Positions 40,083-51,125 of a stretch of 64,000 bases of DNA are shown here, one piece after another. The stretch spans positions 30,113,501 through 30,177,500 of the forward strand of contig NC_071338.1 in the NCBI RefSeq assembly GCF_027744825.2. The letters run 5' to 3'. The DNA comes from Synchiropus splendidus. Lineage: Eukaryota > Chordata > Actinopteri > Syngnathiformes > Callionymidae. The notes below the pieces were generated by a model. The model worked only from the letters and a program-made list of their open reading frames with translations, was not told the DNA's origin and made no database searches. The translations under genes were made by a program, and so were the position numbers. Positions within the stretch are counted from its first letter, which is position 1; every line of letters begins with the position of its first letter.

Positions 40083-43000
40083 ATGAAGCTCCTTCTCCTG
40101 TCGCTCCTTCTCGTCGTCGCCCTGCATAACGGAACAGGTACGGTGATGATATTTGGGATTGTTCTCGACACTGAAGCGGAGACGGAGCCAACTATCAAGT
40201 AGTTTGATGTTGACATCACTTCTCTCTGAGTCAAGCAGCGGGAGTGCGGAGAGTCCTGTTACGTTCCTTTTGCCTTGACGACACAATAGAGTCCAGAGTA
40301 GTAGAGACCAAGTAGTTTCGGAAACTTGTTGTGGTTAAGGGGATTTTATGAGTTTCTGTTTCTATTTCACGATGACACAAGTGGAAATGAATTTTCCATT
40401 GTTGCGACACACAGATCTGGTTGACAGTGAAACAAATACGCCTTTAAATGTATATTATTATGTATATATAACATGTTTTTTTAAGTATGACATGATAGTG
40501 AGGTTTTATTAGGATGATACAATCGGCAATAGTAATCCACAGTAGTAGTCATAAGAATAGAAAAAAACATCTATTTAAACTATCACCTGTTAAGAAATAC
40601 ATTTGCTTTTATGTCTTAATTCTGTTGAATTGGCATGTTGTCTTCTTTTGGTCCAACTCCATTCTGAAACTGCTATATGTAAATATTTAAGACACTGTAA
40701 AACGGTATCACCAGAAATAACTGGCGCAACAAATGATTAAATAGATACAATTTAATAAAATTAGAAACATCAAAGTCTGCGAACTGTACATTTATAATCT
40801 TCTATCGTTATTTGTTTGTTAAATGTTAAATAAACATTGTGTCAACTTTATCTCTATGTTTACACTTTTGGTATTACACTTTTTGTATTTAGTATTTTTG
40901 GCATTTTTATTTTTATTTTTATTTTTATTTTTGTCCAACTGCATTCTGAAACTACTATATGTAAATATTTAAGACACTGTAAAACGGTATCACCAGAAAT
41001 AACTGGCATAACAAATAATTAAATAGATACAATTTAATAAAATTAGAAACATCAAATTCTGCGAACTGTACATTTATAATCTTCTGTCGTTATTTATTTG
41101 TTAAATGTTAAATAAACATTGTGTCAACTTTATCTCTATGTTTACTCTTTTGGTATTACACAGTATCTTTTTTTTTTTTTTTTTTTTTGTCCAACTGCAT
41201 TCTGAAACTAATATATGTAAATATTTAAGACACTGTAAAACGGTATCACCAGAAATAACTGGCATAACAAATAATTAAATATATACAATTGAATAAAATT
41301 GGAAACATCAAATTCTGCAAACTGTACATTTATAATCTTCTATTGTTATTTATTTGTTAAATGTTAAATAAACATTGTGTCAACTTTATCTCTATGTTTA
41401 CACTTTTGGTATTACACTTTTAGTATTTTTATTTTTATTTTTATTTTTATTTTTATTTTTATTTTTCTCCAACTCCATTCTGAAACTAATATATGTAAAT
41501 ATTTAAGACACTGTAAAACGGTATCACCAGAAATAACTGGCACAACAAATAATTAAATAGATACAATTTAATAAAATTAGGAACATCAAAGTCTGCGAAC
41601 TGTACATTTATAATGTTCTATCGTTATTTACTTGTTAAATGTTAAATAAAGATTGTGTCAATTTTATCTCTATGTTTACACTTTTGGTATTACACTTTTA
41701 GTATTTTTATTTTTATTTTTATTTTTATTTTTATTTTTATTTTTATTTTTATTTTTATTTTTATTTTTATTTTTATTTTTATTTTTCCTGGTAATTCTGA
41801 GGTGTTTTTGAAAGAACACCGTTTCGGTTGTAGCGGTATACAGAACAGGAAACCGCAACCAAAGCCGCCCTCGTTCCAAGACGCTGTTGTGATGTGTAGA
41901 TTGACACATTGTGTTGTTGCTGAATAGAAAACGGATTAAAACTGTGATAATAGATTTGTCATAGTTTTAATAATAATAATAAAAGCAAATCTCTTTTCTT
42001 CTCGGACAGGAGCCCCCAGAAAAGCCCGGTACAATTACGTGAAGTGTAAGCCCGATGGCGACCAGGCAAACTGTGTCACCCACCAAAGTGCTGAGATCAA
42101 CTGGACTCCAGATCTCCCTTCCAAACTGCCGGCTGTCGCCGTTGAGTACCTGTGAGTATCAGGTGGACGAGTATAGTCAGTACAGCCAGAGGGTTATCTA
42201 AATTCCCTTGTTCCATCCATGACTGCGCAACTGCCCATCATTCTTGTTTTGAATTGGAGAGTCTTACATATGACCTTTGGTGCCTGACTGACTCTGTCAT
42301 GGATGTGCCAGTTGTATCGATCAAAGTTGTGACCGGGTGAGTGAGTGTTCAGGAATGTGTGAGGAAAACTCTACGCATGTTTGGTTGTGTATCGTGGTTT
42401 GCCACCCATCAAGTACACTGGAGTCAATCGTGTATTTCGAGTCCAGTTCGCTACCAATCGAACGCTGCACAACAGCTGTTGCTATTTAGATCTGCACTTG
42501 CTCAAATGAAGTGTGTTTCACAGCTGTGAAGTGAGATTGTCTTGAACAGGAAGTCGGAGGGAAGTGGAGATAGGAAGTGGGCTGTGACGTCCGCTGAGCT
42601 GCTTTTGGAGGCACGTCTATTGTCTGTGCCGCGCTGCTCCGATCGCAGTTAGATTAAGAAGCTGGCATTTTTGTAAACAAGCCTGTTGGCATGTGTTCAT
42701 CCTCACTGGACTGCATTTGTTTACAGGCCAGCGACTGTACATACCAGTGTTTCAAAACCAGACATTTTGCATGGAGTTGCACTCCGTAGGAGAGTTGCAC
42801 CTATTACGTGATGTTTTTATTATACTGTATATCCAAGCACTTATATAGCTTATATGCTTATTAGATATATAACTATACTCTCTTTGAATCCCACTTCTCA
42901 ACAGTTGATATTATACTAGAGAGAGAATTAAGAAATATTACTATATTATTATTATGACGTAATATACAATTGTAGAGCACATACTACCATACAATACTAC

Positions 43001-44254
43001 ACAACACTTCTGCAAGACTTTTACGACTATACTATACTATGCTGTGCTATACAACTCAGGACTATGCTTCTCCACACTACACTTCTATGAAAATATATCT
43101 ATTAAATTATACTGCGATATAGTACATTACCCTATACTGTAAGTATAGTACTGTACCGTACTGTACTATACTATGCTGCAAGATCATGTAATATACTGTA
43201 GTACACTATACTTGACAAACTATAACATAATATTCCTTAATATACTACATTACACTATTCTTTCCGGTACTGTAATATACTACACAATATTATTGTGTGT
43301 TGTGCTGTATTACAATATATTACAATATACTATACTATACTATGCTGTGATGTTCTCTACTATTCGATACTATAGTTTGCCATATTACAATATCATGTAA
43401 TAGACTCTGATACAAAACTGTAACATAATATTATGTAACGTACAACACTGTACTAAATCATACTAAATTAAATGATATTATACTTACATTGTGCTATACT
43501 GCAATATAGTATATTATACTGCACTGTATTATACTACACTATACTATACTGATTTCTACTGTTGTACTACAATATTGTATATTAAATTAGAACATGATAT
43601 TCTGTAATACAGTGTATTACACTACACTATACTGTACTCAATTATACTAGACAATATAGAATACTGTATTGTACTTTAGTATACTACAGTATACCATACT
43701 GCATTATACATGTCTACATTGGATGCTGTGACATGGTGAATTTCTACACTGTGGGACTCATAAAGGCCATCTATTGTCCCTCTGAAGTTAGGTTTAAAAA
43801 AAGAATAAATAAATAAAACTCCATACTAGACTTATGGTTGTGGTGTTAAAAGAAGTCTAGTAAGATTAAGTCTAGACTGAGTCTAGAAATAATGTTGCAA
43901 CTGCTATGCACAAAATGACAACATGACAACAACTGTTTCAGAGAGGCAAATCATATGGAGGGGGAAAAACGAACACAGGGGAGGAAGCTGGTGGAGGACG
44001 GCTCTGGATTCTTTGATGGATCTGGAAGTCAGTCCACTGAGAATCTAGCCTTCGTGACCATCGAACCTGTGCTGGGCTCTGGAGGCGACGACCAGTACGG
44101 AGGTACCTGGATGAGAAACGTTGTTCACACCTGTGTCATGGCTGTTGAGTGTTTACTTTTACTTTTGTTTACTTGTACTTTTGTTTGTTTCAAAGCAGAA
44201 ATGGAGGCACCAGCGGAGAAGGAGCTGGAAGAAGATCACCTCCTGCAGCTGTAG
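40083..44254 (+). CDS. srgn: serglycin
   Basis: Secretory-granule proteoglycan core protein of blood cells, which carries glycosaminoglycan chains on Ser-Gly repeats and stores granule proteases and mediators. Exons: 40083-40137, 42010-42151, 43942-44102, 44199-44254, giving 137 aa. Residues 1-19 are a signal peptide (MKLLLLSLLLVVALHNGTG). Next comes a conserved block, ARYNYVKCKPDGDQANC, aligning with human ARYQWVRCNPDSNSANC and keeping both cysteines. There are only a few Ser-Gly sites (DGSGFFDGSGS, LGSGG), fewer than in human. The C-terminus ends EKELEEDHLLQL, like the human LEEDFML end. The last intron (44103-44198) is exactly 96 nt and open in frame, so an unspliced message would encode 169 aa. 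Position between kifbp and vps26a matches human 10q22. Confidence 0.87.
40640..41790. repeat. four-copy tandem repeat with 250-285 bp unit (srgn intron 1)
   Basis: Units begin near 40648, 40934, 41189 and 41467 with TCCAACT(C/G)CATTCTGAAACT. They run through AAAACGGTATCACCAGAAAT and AACATTGTGTCAACTTTATC to a (TTTTTA)n stretch. The copies are nearly identical apart from the length of the (TTTTTA)n tail, which is longest in the last copy (about 41698-41787). Open frames of KNKNKN/FIFIFI type here are translated repeat. Confidence 0.9.
42830..43725. repeat. degenerate TATACTA-type satellite (srgn intron 2)
   Basis: Nearly 900 bp made of variants of TATACTA, TACTGTA and TACAATA. No exact long period is visible, so it looks like an old short-unit satellite that has diverged. 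There are no splice sites or coding potential of note. Confidence 0.7.
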
Positions 44255-45157
44255 ACTGTTCGAACACAACACACACAAATACTCTCTCGTACACATGGCC
44301 AACAGGTTCTATATGTCTGCACTGTTGGTTTATACAAGTCCTGACGTCAGCCGCTTTCGGTGAAGATGGACCAGAAATGCAGACAAGCTCAAGATACATT
44401 TTCTATACGTTCACTTCAGATTAATGTTTCATGTCCTTGAAAACCAGTGGAATGCTAAAAAAAACAAGGGAGAAAGAGTTCAGTTATTACCAGAAAATAA
44501 GTACAATTAGGGCAGATTATTTTTTTATCTTGATGTGGAGGATTTGTTACAATGTATGTAGCACATACTAAACATATATTTATATTGTCTTCCTACGTCT
44601 ACGTCCATCTTTTTGTTTTTTATAAAGGGAAAGTGCTTTGCCCTGACACAATTGGGTTTCATAAAATACTGCTCTTATGATGATAGTCTTTCTATTTTCT
44701 ATGAACTCATTCAGTAAAGCTTTTTAAAACAAGTTGTGCGATTCTTTCTTTCAGTTATGTCGAACGGAAAATGCTCCAGCTTTGCGTGTGTCATATCACA
44801 ATATATTATATTTGTGGTGTGGTTTATATGTTGGGATAAAAGGACTGGGATAAAAATAGTTTTGACAAAATCATGTGGCCACAATGACAAAATATGAAAT
44901 GTTTTGTGTTTTCAAAGAGGTGTTATTTTAAAAAGGCTGAAGATATGAAACTGCGTTCCTGAATATTAGTTCCTTTTTAAATGCCTGTTACTTTGATTCA
45001 GTATTTTTAATGCACTTTTTATTTATCATCATTGATAAACAATCCGTAGCTATGACTGGTGCGACTATTCAGAGTGCAATAGAACATGTGACTGATAAAA
45101 TGTTATACATTTTATCAGTCAAATGTAGCAATATATAAGTAAGGAAACAGCTTCCTG

Positions 45158-45161
<4 letters not shown>

Positions 45162-45253
<92 letters not shown>

Positions 45254-45273
45254 CATACATACATACATACATA

Positions 45274-45327
<54 letters not shown>

Positions 45328-45365
45328 CATACATACATACATATATTTATATATATATATATTTC
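45162..45365. repeat. compound (TA)n / (TACA)n microsatellite
   Basis: About 200 bp of alternating TA, interrupted by two blocks of CATACATACATACATAC and TTTATATATA. Open frames over it are artefacts of the repeat. Confidence 0.95.
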
Positions 45366-45515
45366 TTTATTTTTTTGCTATAACTTGTACGACAGTCTCA
45401 CGCATTAAATGTGAGTAGATATGACTGACACTTGAACCATCATTTTACAAAGTCATATTGAGCTAAAAACGTAGCTCCACTTGTCCAGCGTGAGTCGGAA
45501 TGATGCGCCTCCGCC

Positions 45516-45536
45516 CACATGACCGGGTCACATGAC
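45516..45536. promoter_or_regulatory. paired CACATGAC motifs upstream of vps26a (MiT/TFE-like)
   Basis: CACATGAC at 45516-45523 is followed by the palindrome GTCACATGAC at 45527-45536, about 90 bp before the vps26a ATG. TCACATGA cores are bound by MITF/TFEB/TFE3 and USF proteins, which control many endolysosomal genes. The motif is seen directly; use by these factors is inferred. Confidence 0.35.
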
Positions 45537-45626
45537 TGAGCGCTGTTACTACCTCCTGGTTCAGACGGTGTGGCGAGAAGGAGCGAGGCTAAGTGTTAGC
45601 TAGCTTCCACTGTCTTCACGGCCGAC

Positions 45627-48600
45627 ATGGTGAGTGTCCACGCAAACACCCGCTGCACACCATGCCGGATAATCCCAGGCGATGTGATGCAGATAAAATG
45701 TGACCCCGAGTTGCTCGGGTTTTATTTAAAACGCCGTTTTCGGAATGACAGCTGACATGGAGGCTAGCACTGAGGCTTGTGTTGTAGCAGCGAGTTACGA
45801 GGCCGCCTCTGGTCTGAACAGTCGGTGGCCTCAAAGTATGAATAATTCTGATTGATAAGTTGTAAATAAGTCTGTTGGCAATCGCGAGACCTCGAGGAAG
45901 CAGCCCTAGTATTGTTAACCAGCGATGACCATGAACAATGTCTGCTGATCTTTTCCTGTAAATAAGTGTATTTACATGAAAGAAAAACCAGAAAAACGTA
46001 TTTGAAATTGAATTAATATTTGTTGTCATTTATATGTGGCTTAAGATGAACATCAAGACGCATGACCTAGAAAGGACTGATACATCGTCACCTGATTTGT
46101 ACTGATAAACATTGTGTTGCCAATGCAACACATCAACGATGGGGATGTAGATTCATGTTTACTTTCGAGTACAACGAAGCTCCATAAATGAATATGTTTG
46201 TATTTGTGCTCTTCAGCTGGGTTCATAGTTGTTCACTTTGGAAGACCTCATTGTCTTAAGGTTTTTTTTTTATGAATTATGTGTTGTTTAATATTGTTTT
46301 TCTGTAAGTATATAGTGTTAGTGTGAGTAAAACAATGTTCCCAAGCAAGATTTTTGTTCCCTTTTATGTATTTTTATTTCCATCAGTCCAGATTGTTGTG
46401 ATGAAACACCAAAACAGTTGTCTGTTACTGTTGTTTAAATGTGCAAAAAAATGTAGTTAAATATTAAAATGAATCTTTCCCTATTGTCATTAAAACAAAG
46501 TTAAAAGTTCATTAAAATTTCTTTTCTTTCCTTTCCATTCTGAAGTCTTCTTGCAAGGAATTTTATCCTTTAATCGTGCACAACGCTGATTATTTGCTCA
46601 AGTCAGGAGGAATCTGATATGTTTGTTGAGCTCCAGGTTTAGCTCTGTATCTGAAATACTTTATGTGTACTAATACTTGTGTACTGTGTACCAAAATGGT
46701 TAGCTTGAACTTTATCAATCCCTCGGGAAATGTTCAGAAATGTTCCAGTCCAGGATCCAATGAAGGTGTGTTACTTCAAACACGTCTTTGGTCAAATAAA
46801 AATGTGTAAATATTTTTATTGTCACAATTCTGAGTCAGCCTTTGTTTGTTGTTTATCTCTTATCATTTTGCAAACGTGCCCAGCAGACTGTAGTCAGTCA
46901 GCTGCTGTTGATTTGCTGCGGATTTATTTGATCGTCCTTCATATTAAAAGTTGGTGACAGTAGGGATTTGTGTGCGGGTGCCTGATGCTGGATTCAGCCT
47001 GGAAAGCGAGCATCAGCTGATGTCTCAGAGCGAGTTGTTCATCAGTCATGCAACCGTCAAAAACACTGTCCTGACTCCAACTCTGCCTCATCTGCCCGAT
47101 TCATTCAGTTATTTGCACATAGCCTTTTCAAGACAAAAGCACAATGCATCTCAACTGGAAGAAATATTGTTAGTCATTGTAAGAACCCTGCATTATTTCA
47201 CATTTTTGTTGTAAAATAGTTGATCTGTTGTGTTAATTGTATTTCTTTTTTACATTGCTTTGCTCGCCAGAGTTTCTTAGGTGGTTTGTTTGGACCAGTT
47301 TGTGAGATAGATGTCCTGCTGAATGACGCAGAGAGCAGGAAGACAGCAGAACTCAAGACTGAAGATGGCAAAGTGGAGAAGCATTATCTCTTCTATGATG
47401 GAGAGTCTGTCTCTGGGAAGGTACGTGTGAAACATAGTCATGTTTATTGAATTATGATGACACAAATGGTTTGTTTTTCCTCAAGGTGAACTTGAATGTA
47501 AAGCAAGGAGGAAAAAGGCTAGAGCATCAGGGAATCCGTATTGAATTTGTGGGACAGATAGGTAAGTATGTCCTGTCTTTTCATATCTGTAGAACAAGTA
47601 CTGTGTGAAACTAAGCAGCTGTAGAGCTCTGTTTATTCAATAGTATGGAACCACCAGAGACTTGAGGCACATTCCTTTTGTTCCTAAAATGTTTGTAAAC
47701 CTTATTTCATTTAATTTGTGTTCAATAACAATTTTTAATCTACTTACACGGAAACAAACCAAAATCCTGGTGAAATGGCATGAAACCATATGATCATCAT
47801 TTGTCATAGAAATGTCCAAGCAGCTGCAGCAGAACCAGATGAAATTCATATTCATTAAATTTACTGCTGGCTTTCCTGAACAGTTCTTTATCATTTTTTC
47901 TTCTCAAGAACTTCTCCATAGTTGGTAACTGTCACAGATTTGCAGCTGTCTAGTCAATTCAGTGACACACTACCGCCACCATATGTGCCTAATGTATCAA
48001 AACTCGCGGCCCAGAGTTGTCTGACAAAAAACTTTTTTAGCGTCCCTCGAGGAGGCGCTTGCAGCCCAACTATGGCTGCTGGCACTATGGTTAAGTATCA
48101 CTTCTCTACACCAAAGCTGAGTTTACAGACGATTAATGGCAAATTAATCACACATTTTGTATCTGTTCTAAATGTAACTTAAAGGAAGATGCTATCAACA
48201 CCAAAGTGGCCAATGATGCTTTACGTTTTTTACGCCAACAAAACCAACATAACAGAAAGTGTCAAGAACAGTCTTTAGAATAACTTCAAGTGTTCAAGTG
48301 TGTAACAAGTGTTTATGTACCTGTAGAACAGATACAACTTAAACGTAACTTGCTAAATCTATAGATACCCTAAAGGATATGTATCTTAATCACTCTGTGA
48401 TTAACCAATGCTAGCAAGTTCTAATTCAAGACAATAAAATCCCCAGATATCAATGTTCTCATGAACTCCTCATCAGCTAACGTATGTCTGAGTGAGCTGC
48501 TTTGTCAACATGGCTTCTGGCTGGAGAATGAACTAGGACCTAGTGACCCACAAGCCACACAAAAAAAACAAATAATGAAGCTACACTAGCTGATTCATCT

Positions 48601-51125
48601 TCACATTGTGGTGGCAACAGAGGCATGATCCTTATCTACACAGTGGAGCAGTCTGTCTATAGCTTACACTGCCTCACCTGCACAACTGTGTGTGGTAAAA
48701 ACTGGTTTTAATTCACCACAACAAGTCTGCAGTCCAATTGAAGCTTGTAACAATACATGAGTTTCAAATAAGAGTTCATTTATTTTTAATTTACAAACGC
48801 TGTGCCAACATCTGCTGTGTGGATTCCTCATGTGGAGGAGAGGTTTAGCTGAAGCATGTGGTCGTCATGTGCCGCTCTGGGCGGGAGTGTGTGAGGTTTG
48901 ACACGTTCGCTAATAAAAGGAATGTGTCAGCGTGACATCAGTAACATTCTTTGCATTGCCTCACTTTAAAGCGCTACAAAACATATATTCTCTCTGATTT
49001 TATTCAGTTTCACCATTCACAGAACTAAGGCTCAGTTATTTTTGTTTTTCTTTCCAGAGCTCTTCTCTGATAAAAGTAATACACATGAATTTGTGGACTT
49101 GGTGAAAGAGCTGGCTTTACCTGGGGAACTGGCCCAGAACCGGAGCTATGACTTTGAGTTCATGCAGGTGGAGAAGCCCTATGAGACCTACACTGGCGCC
49201 AATGTCAGGCTAAGGTGCTGTTGCCTTCCTGCAAAGTCATCTTAAATATTGACGCTGAATGAAAACAAGTCACTGGCTTTTACACGTTGCTGCCTTCGTC
49301 TGGTTTCCTGCAGGTATTTCCTCAGGGTCACGATGGTCCGTCGTCTCTCGGACCTGGTGAAGGAGTATGAGCTGATCGTCCACCAGCTAGCCACCTACCC
49401 AGACATCAACAACTCCATCAAGATGGAAGTCGGCATAGAAGACTGTCTCCACATCGAGTTTGAATACAATAAATCTAAGTAAGAACTTTCTGTCGACAGA
49501 TCAGGAACGTTGAAGTTCCACTGTTAAACCAATCTGAAAAGTTTCCAATGACATGTCTAGGTACCACCTAAAGGATGTTATTGTTGGAAAGATCTACTTC
49601 CTGCTGGTCAGGATCAAGATCCAACACATGGAGCTGCAGCTCATTAAGAAGGAAATAACAGGAATCGGTAAGAAGTGAATCATCAGTCAAAAGCAGATTA
49701 TGAACTAGAAATGTTCTGCAGTATAAATGCATAATTTCTGACACAGACTTGTGTTTAGTCTGACAACCGTGTATGACAACTCTTCTGAGCCAGGCTGCCT
49801 GACTCAACACAGATCCTTTTTTTTTTTTGTTTGTTTTTTTTTTTTTTTGTTTATTTATATTTATTTATACCGTTGGAAAAAACGCAAACGTGCGGTCTGA
49901 CCGGGAATCACCTGCTACGACTTTTCTCGGAACTAGGTGCGGAATTCCCGAGATACTCCAGGTTTTGTGACCAATTTTTCCCATTGAAAATGAATGGAAG
50001 AGGATTCACCACTTCTGAAATTTGCCTCTACTTCAACAGCTCGCAGATCCCCCAAACTTTGACCGAGTAACTCAGCAAAAAGCTCAAAACACAGCCACAC
50101 TTGTTCTCTGTTGCCCTAAAGAAAAAAAAAAAGGTTGTGTCATTTGCCCACAAAACGGCCTCAAACTTGTGTGAGGGTCGAAAACGTTCGGCAATCGCGG
50201 ATTCGGCTCCATTGAAAATGTTGCTCGAAAATCGCGGGAAGGTTACTCATTTTCATTTTTTGTGGACACATGAAATTCGGCTCAGTTTCTCACTATCTGC
50301 TACGATTTTCGAGATACGGCCGTTTGTTCAGGGAGTAGGTAACTCGCTCCGAAGCACGATGATTCAGCGCTTTTCAGCAGAGAAGGGGAAAGGTCACAGC
50401 CTGTTCAAACTGCAGACATAGACACTGGAGCATATCTTGGATGTTTTTTGAGCTATTGACGCCATTCAAAGCTTAAAACGTAGTAACAGCGTCCCACTGT
50501 GTGAAACCTCATCATGCCACTAGGTGGTGCTGCCCGTTTAGAGCGATAAGACATTCAAGTGTCCAAGAAAAGACTGGTTTCGACACACCTCTGACTCTGG
50601 TTCTACATTTCCAATATCTGTCTTCAGGACCGAGCACCACGACAGAAACAGAGACTGTTGCCAAGTATGAGATCATGGATGGAGCACCTGTTAAAGGAGA
50701 GTCAATCCCCATCAGATTGTTCCTGGCAGGTGATTCAGTTCATGGATAATTCCATGGGTTTCATGTTGAGGAGACTTTTCTGCTGAAATATTTGCGTGAG
50801 AGCTCTTTAATCTTTTAACAGGGTATGACCTCACACCAACCATGAGGGACGTCAACAAAAAGTTTTCTGTGCGTTACTTTCTTAACCTGGTGCTGGTCGA
50901 TGAAGAAGACAGAAGATATTTTAAACAGCAGGTAACAACTTCAGCAGATGTTTAGAGAAGTAAACCGGGAGTATGAGGTTGTGAAAAGGTGATGTGTTCT
51001 GGCTCCAGGAAATTGTCTTGTGGAGGAAAGCTCCGGAGAAGCTGCGAAAAAGAAACTTCCACCAGCGCTACGAGTCGCCGGAGCCCCGAACTGATCCTGT
51101 CACTGCAGAGCAACCCGAGATGTGA
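45627..51125 (+). CDS. vps26a: retromer subunit VPS26A
   Basis: Arrestin-fold subunit of the retromer complex (with VPS35 and VPS29), which recycles cargo from endosomes to the trans-Golgi network and plasma membrane. Exons: 45627-45629, 47271-47420, 47486-47561, 49058-49214, 49314-49478, 49561-49667, 50628-50729, 50822-50931, 51009-51125, giving 328 aa (human 327). The first exon contributes only the ATG, which directly abuts the GT donor; exon 2 begins SFLGGLFGPVCEID. Conserved blocks: HYLFYDGESVSGK, RLEHQGIRIEFVGQIELF, YDFEFMQVEKPYETY, HQLATYPDINNSIKMEVG, YHLKDVIVGKIYFLLVRIK, GPSTTTETETVAKYEIMDG and RDVNKKFSVRYFLNLVLVD. It ends AEQPEM, identical to human. The A rather than B paralogue fits the C-terminus and the synteny. 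Poly(A) signals AATAAA at 52505 and 52516. Confidence 0.97.
47920..48110 (+). repeat. dispersed repeat, copy 1 (vps26a intron 3)
   Basis: About 190 bp sharing the order TTGCAGCTGTC, TTCAGTGACACACTACCGCC, a T-run and CGAGGAGGCGC with the reverse complement of 52780-52980. The two copies are about 75-80% alike by eye. The family is not identified; it lacks obvious tRNA-type boxes. Confidence 0.6.
49812..50420. repeat. interspersed repeat in vps26a intron 6
   Basis: Starts with T-rich tracts (TTTTTTTTTTGTTTG...) and continues into CATTGAAAATGAATGGAAGAG, CTTCTGAAATTTGCC and AACTTTGACCGAGTAACTC, which I recognise as common fish interspersed repeat sequence. The open frames in it do not resemble a known protein. 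Limits are approximate. Confidence 0.45.

Larger units (their letters stand above)
44255..45626. other. srgn 3' flank and vps26a promoter side
   Basis: Begins with the srgn 3' UTR (no canonical AATAAA near the stop; AGTAAA at about 44713 is a weak candidate). It continues through a long (TA)n/(TACA)n tract and ends in GC-richer sequence with two CACATGAC motifs upstream of vps26a. Confidence 0.45.

Noticed and set aside
40640..41790. Regularly spaced repeats suggestive of a CRISPR array
   Set aside because: Units are 250-285 bp and nearly identical throughout, inside an intron of a vertebrate gene. There are no short repeats with unique spacers.
40837..41927. FIFIFI / KNKNKN frames in srgn intron 1
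   Set aside because: They are the (TTTTTA)n part of the tandem units read in frame.
45119..45334. 71-aa minus-strand open frame
   Set aside because: It is encoded entirely by the (TA)n/(TACA)n microsatellite.
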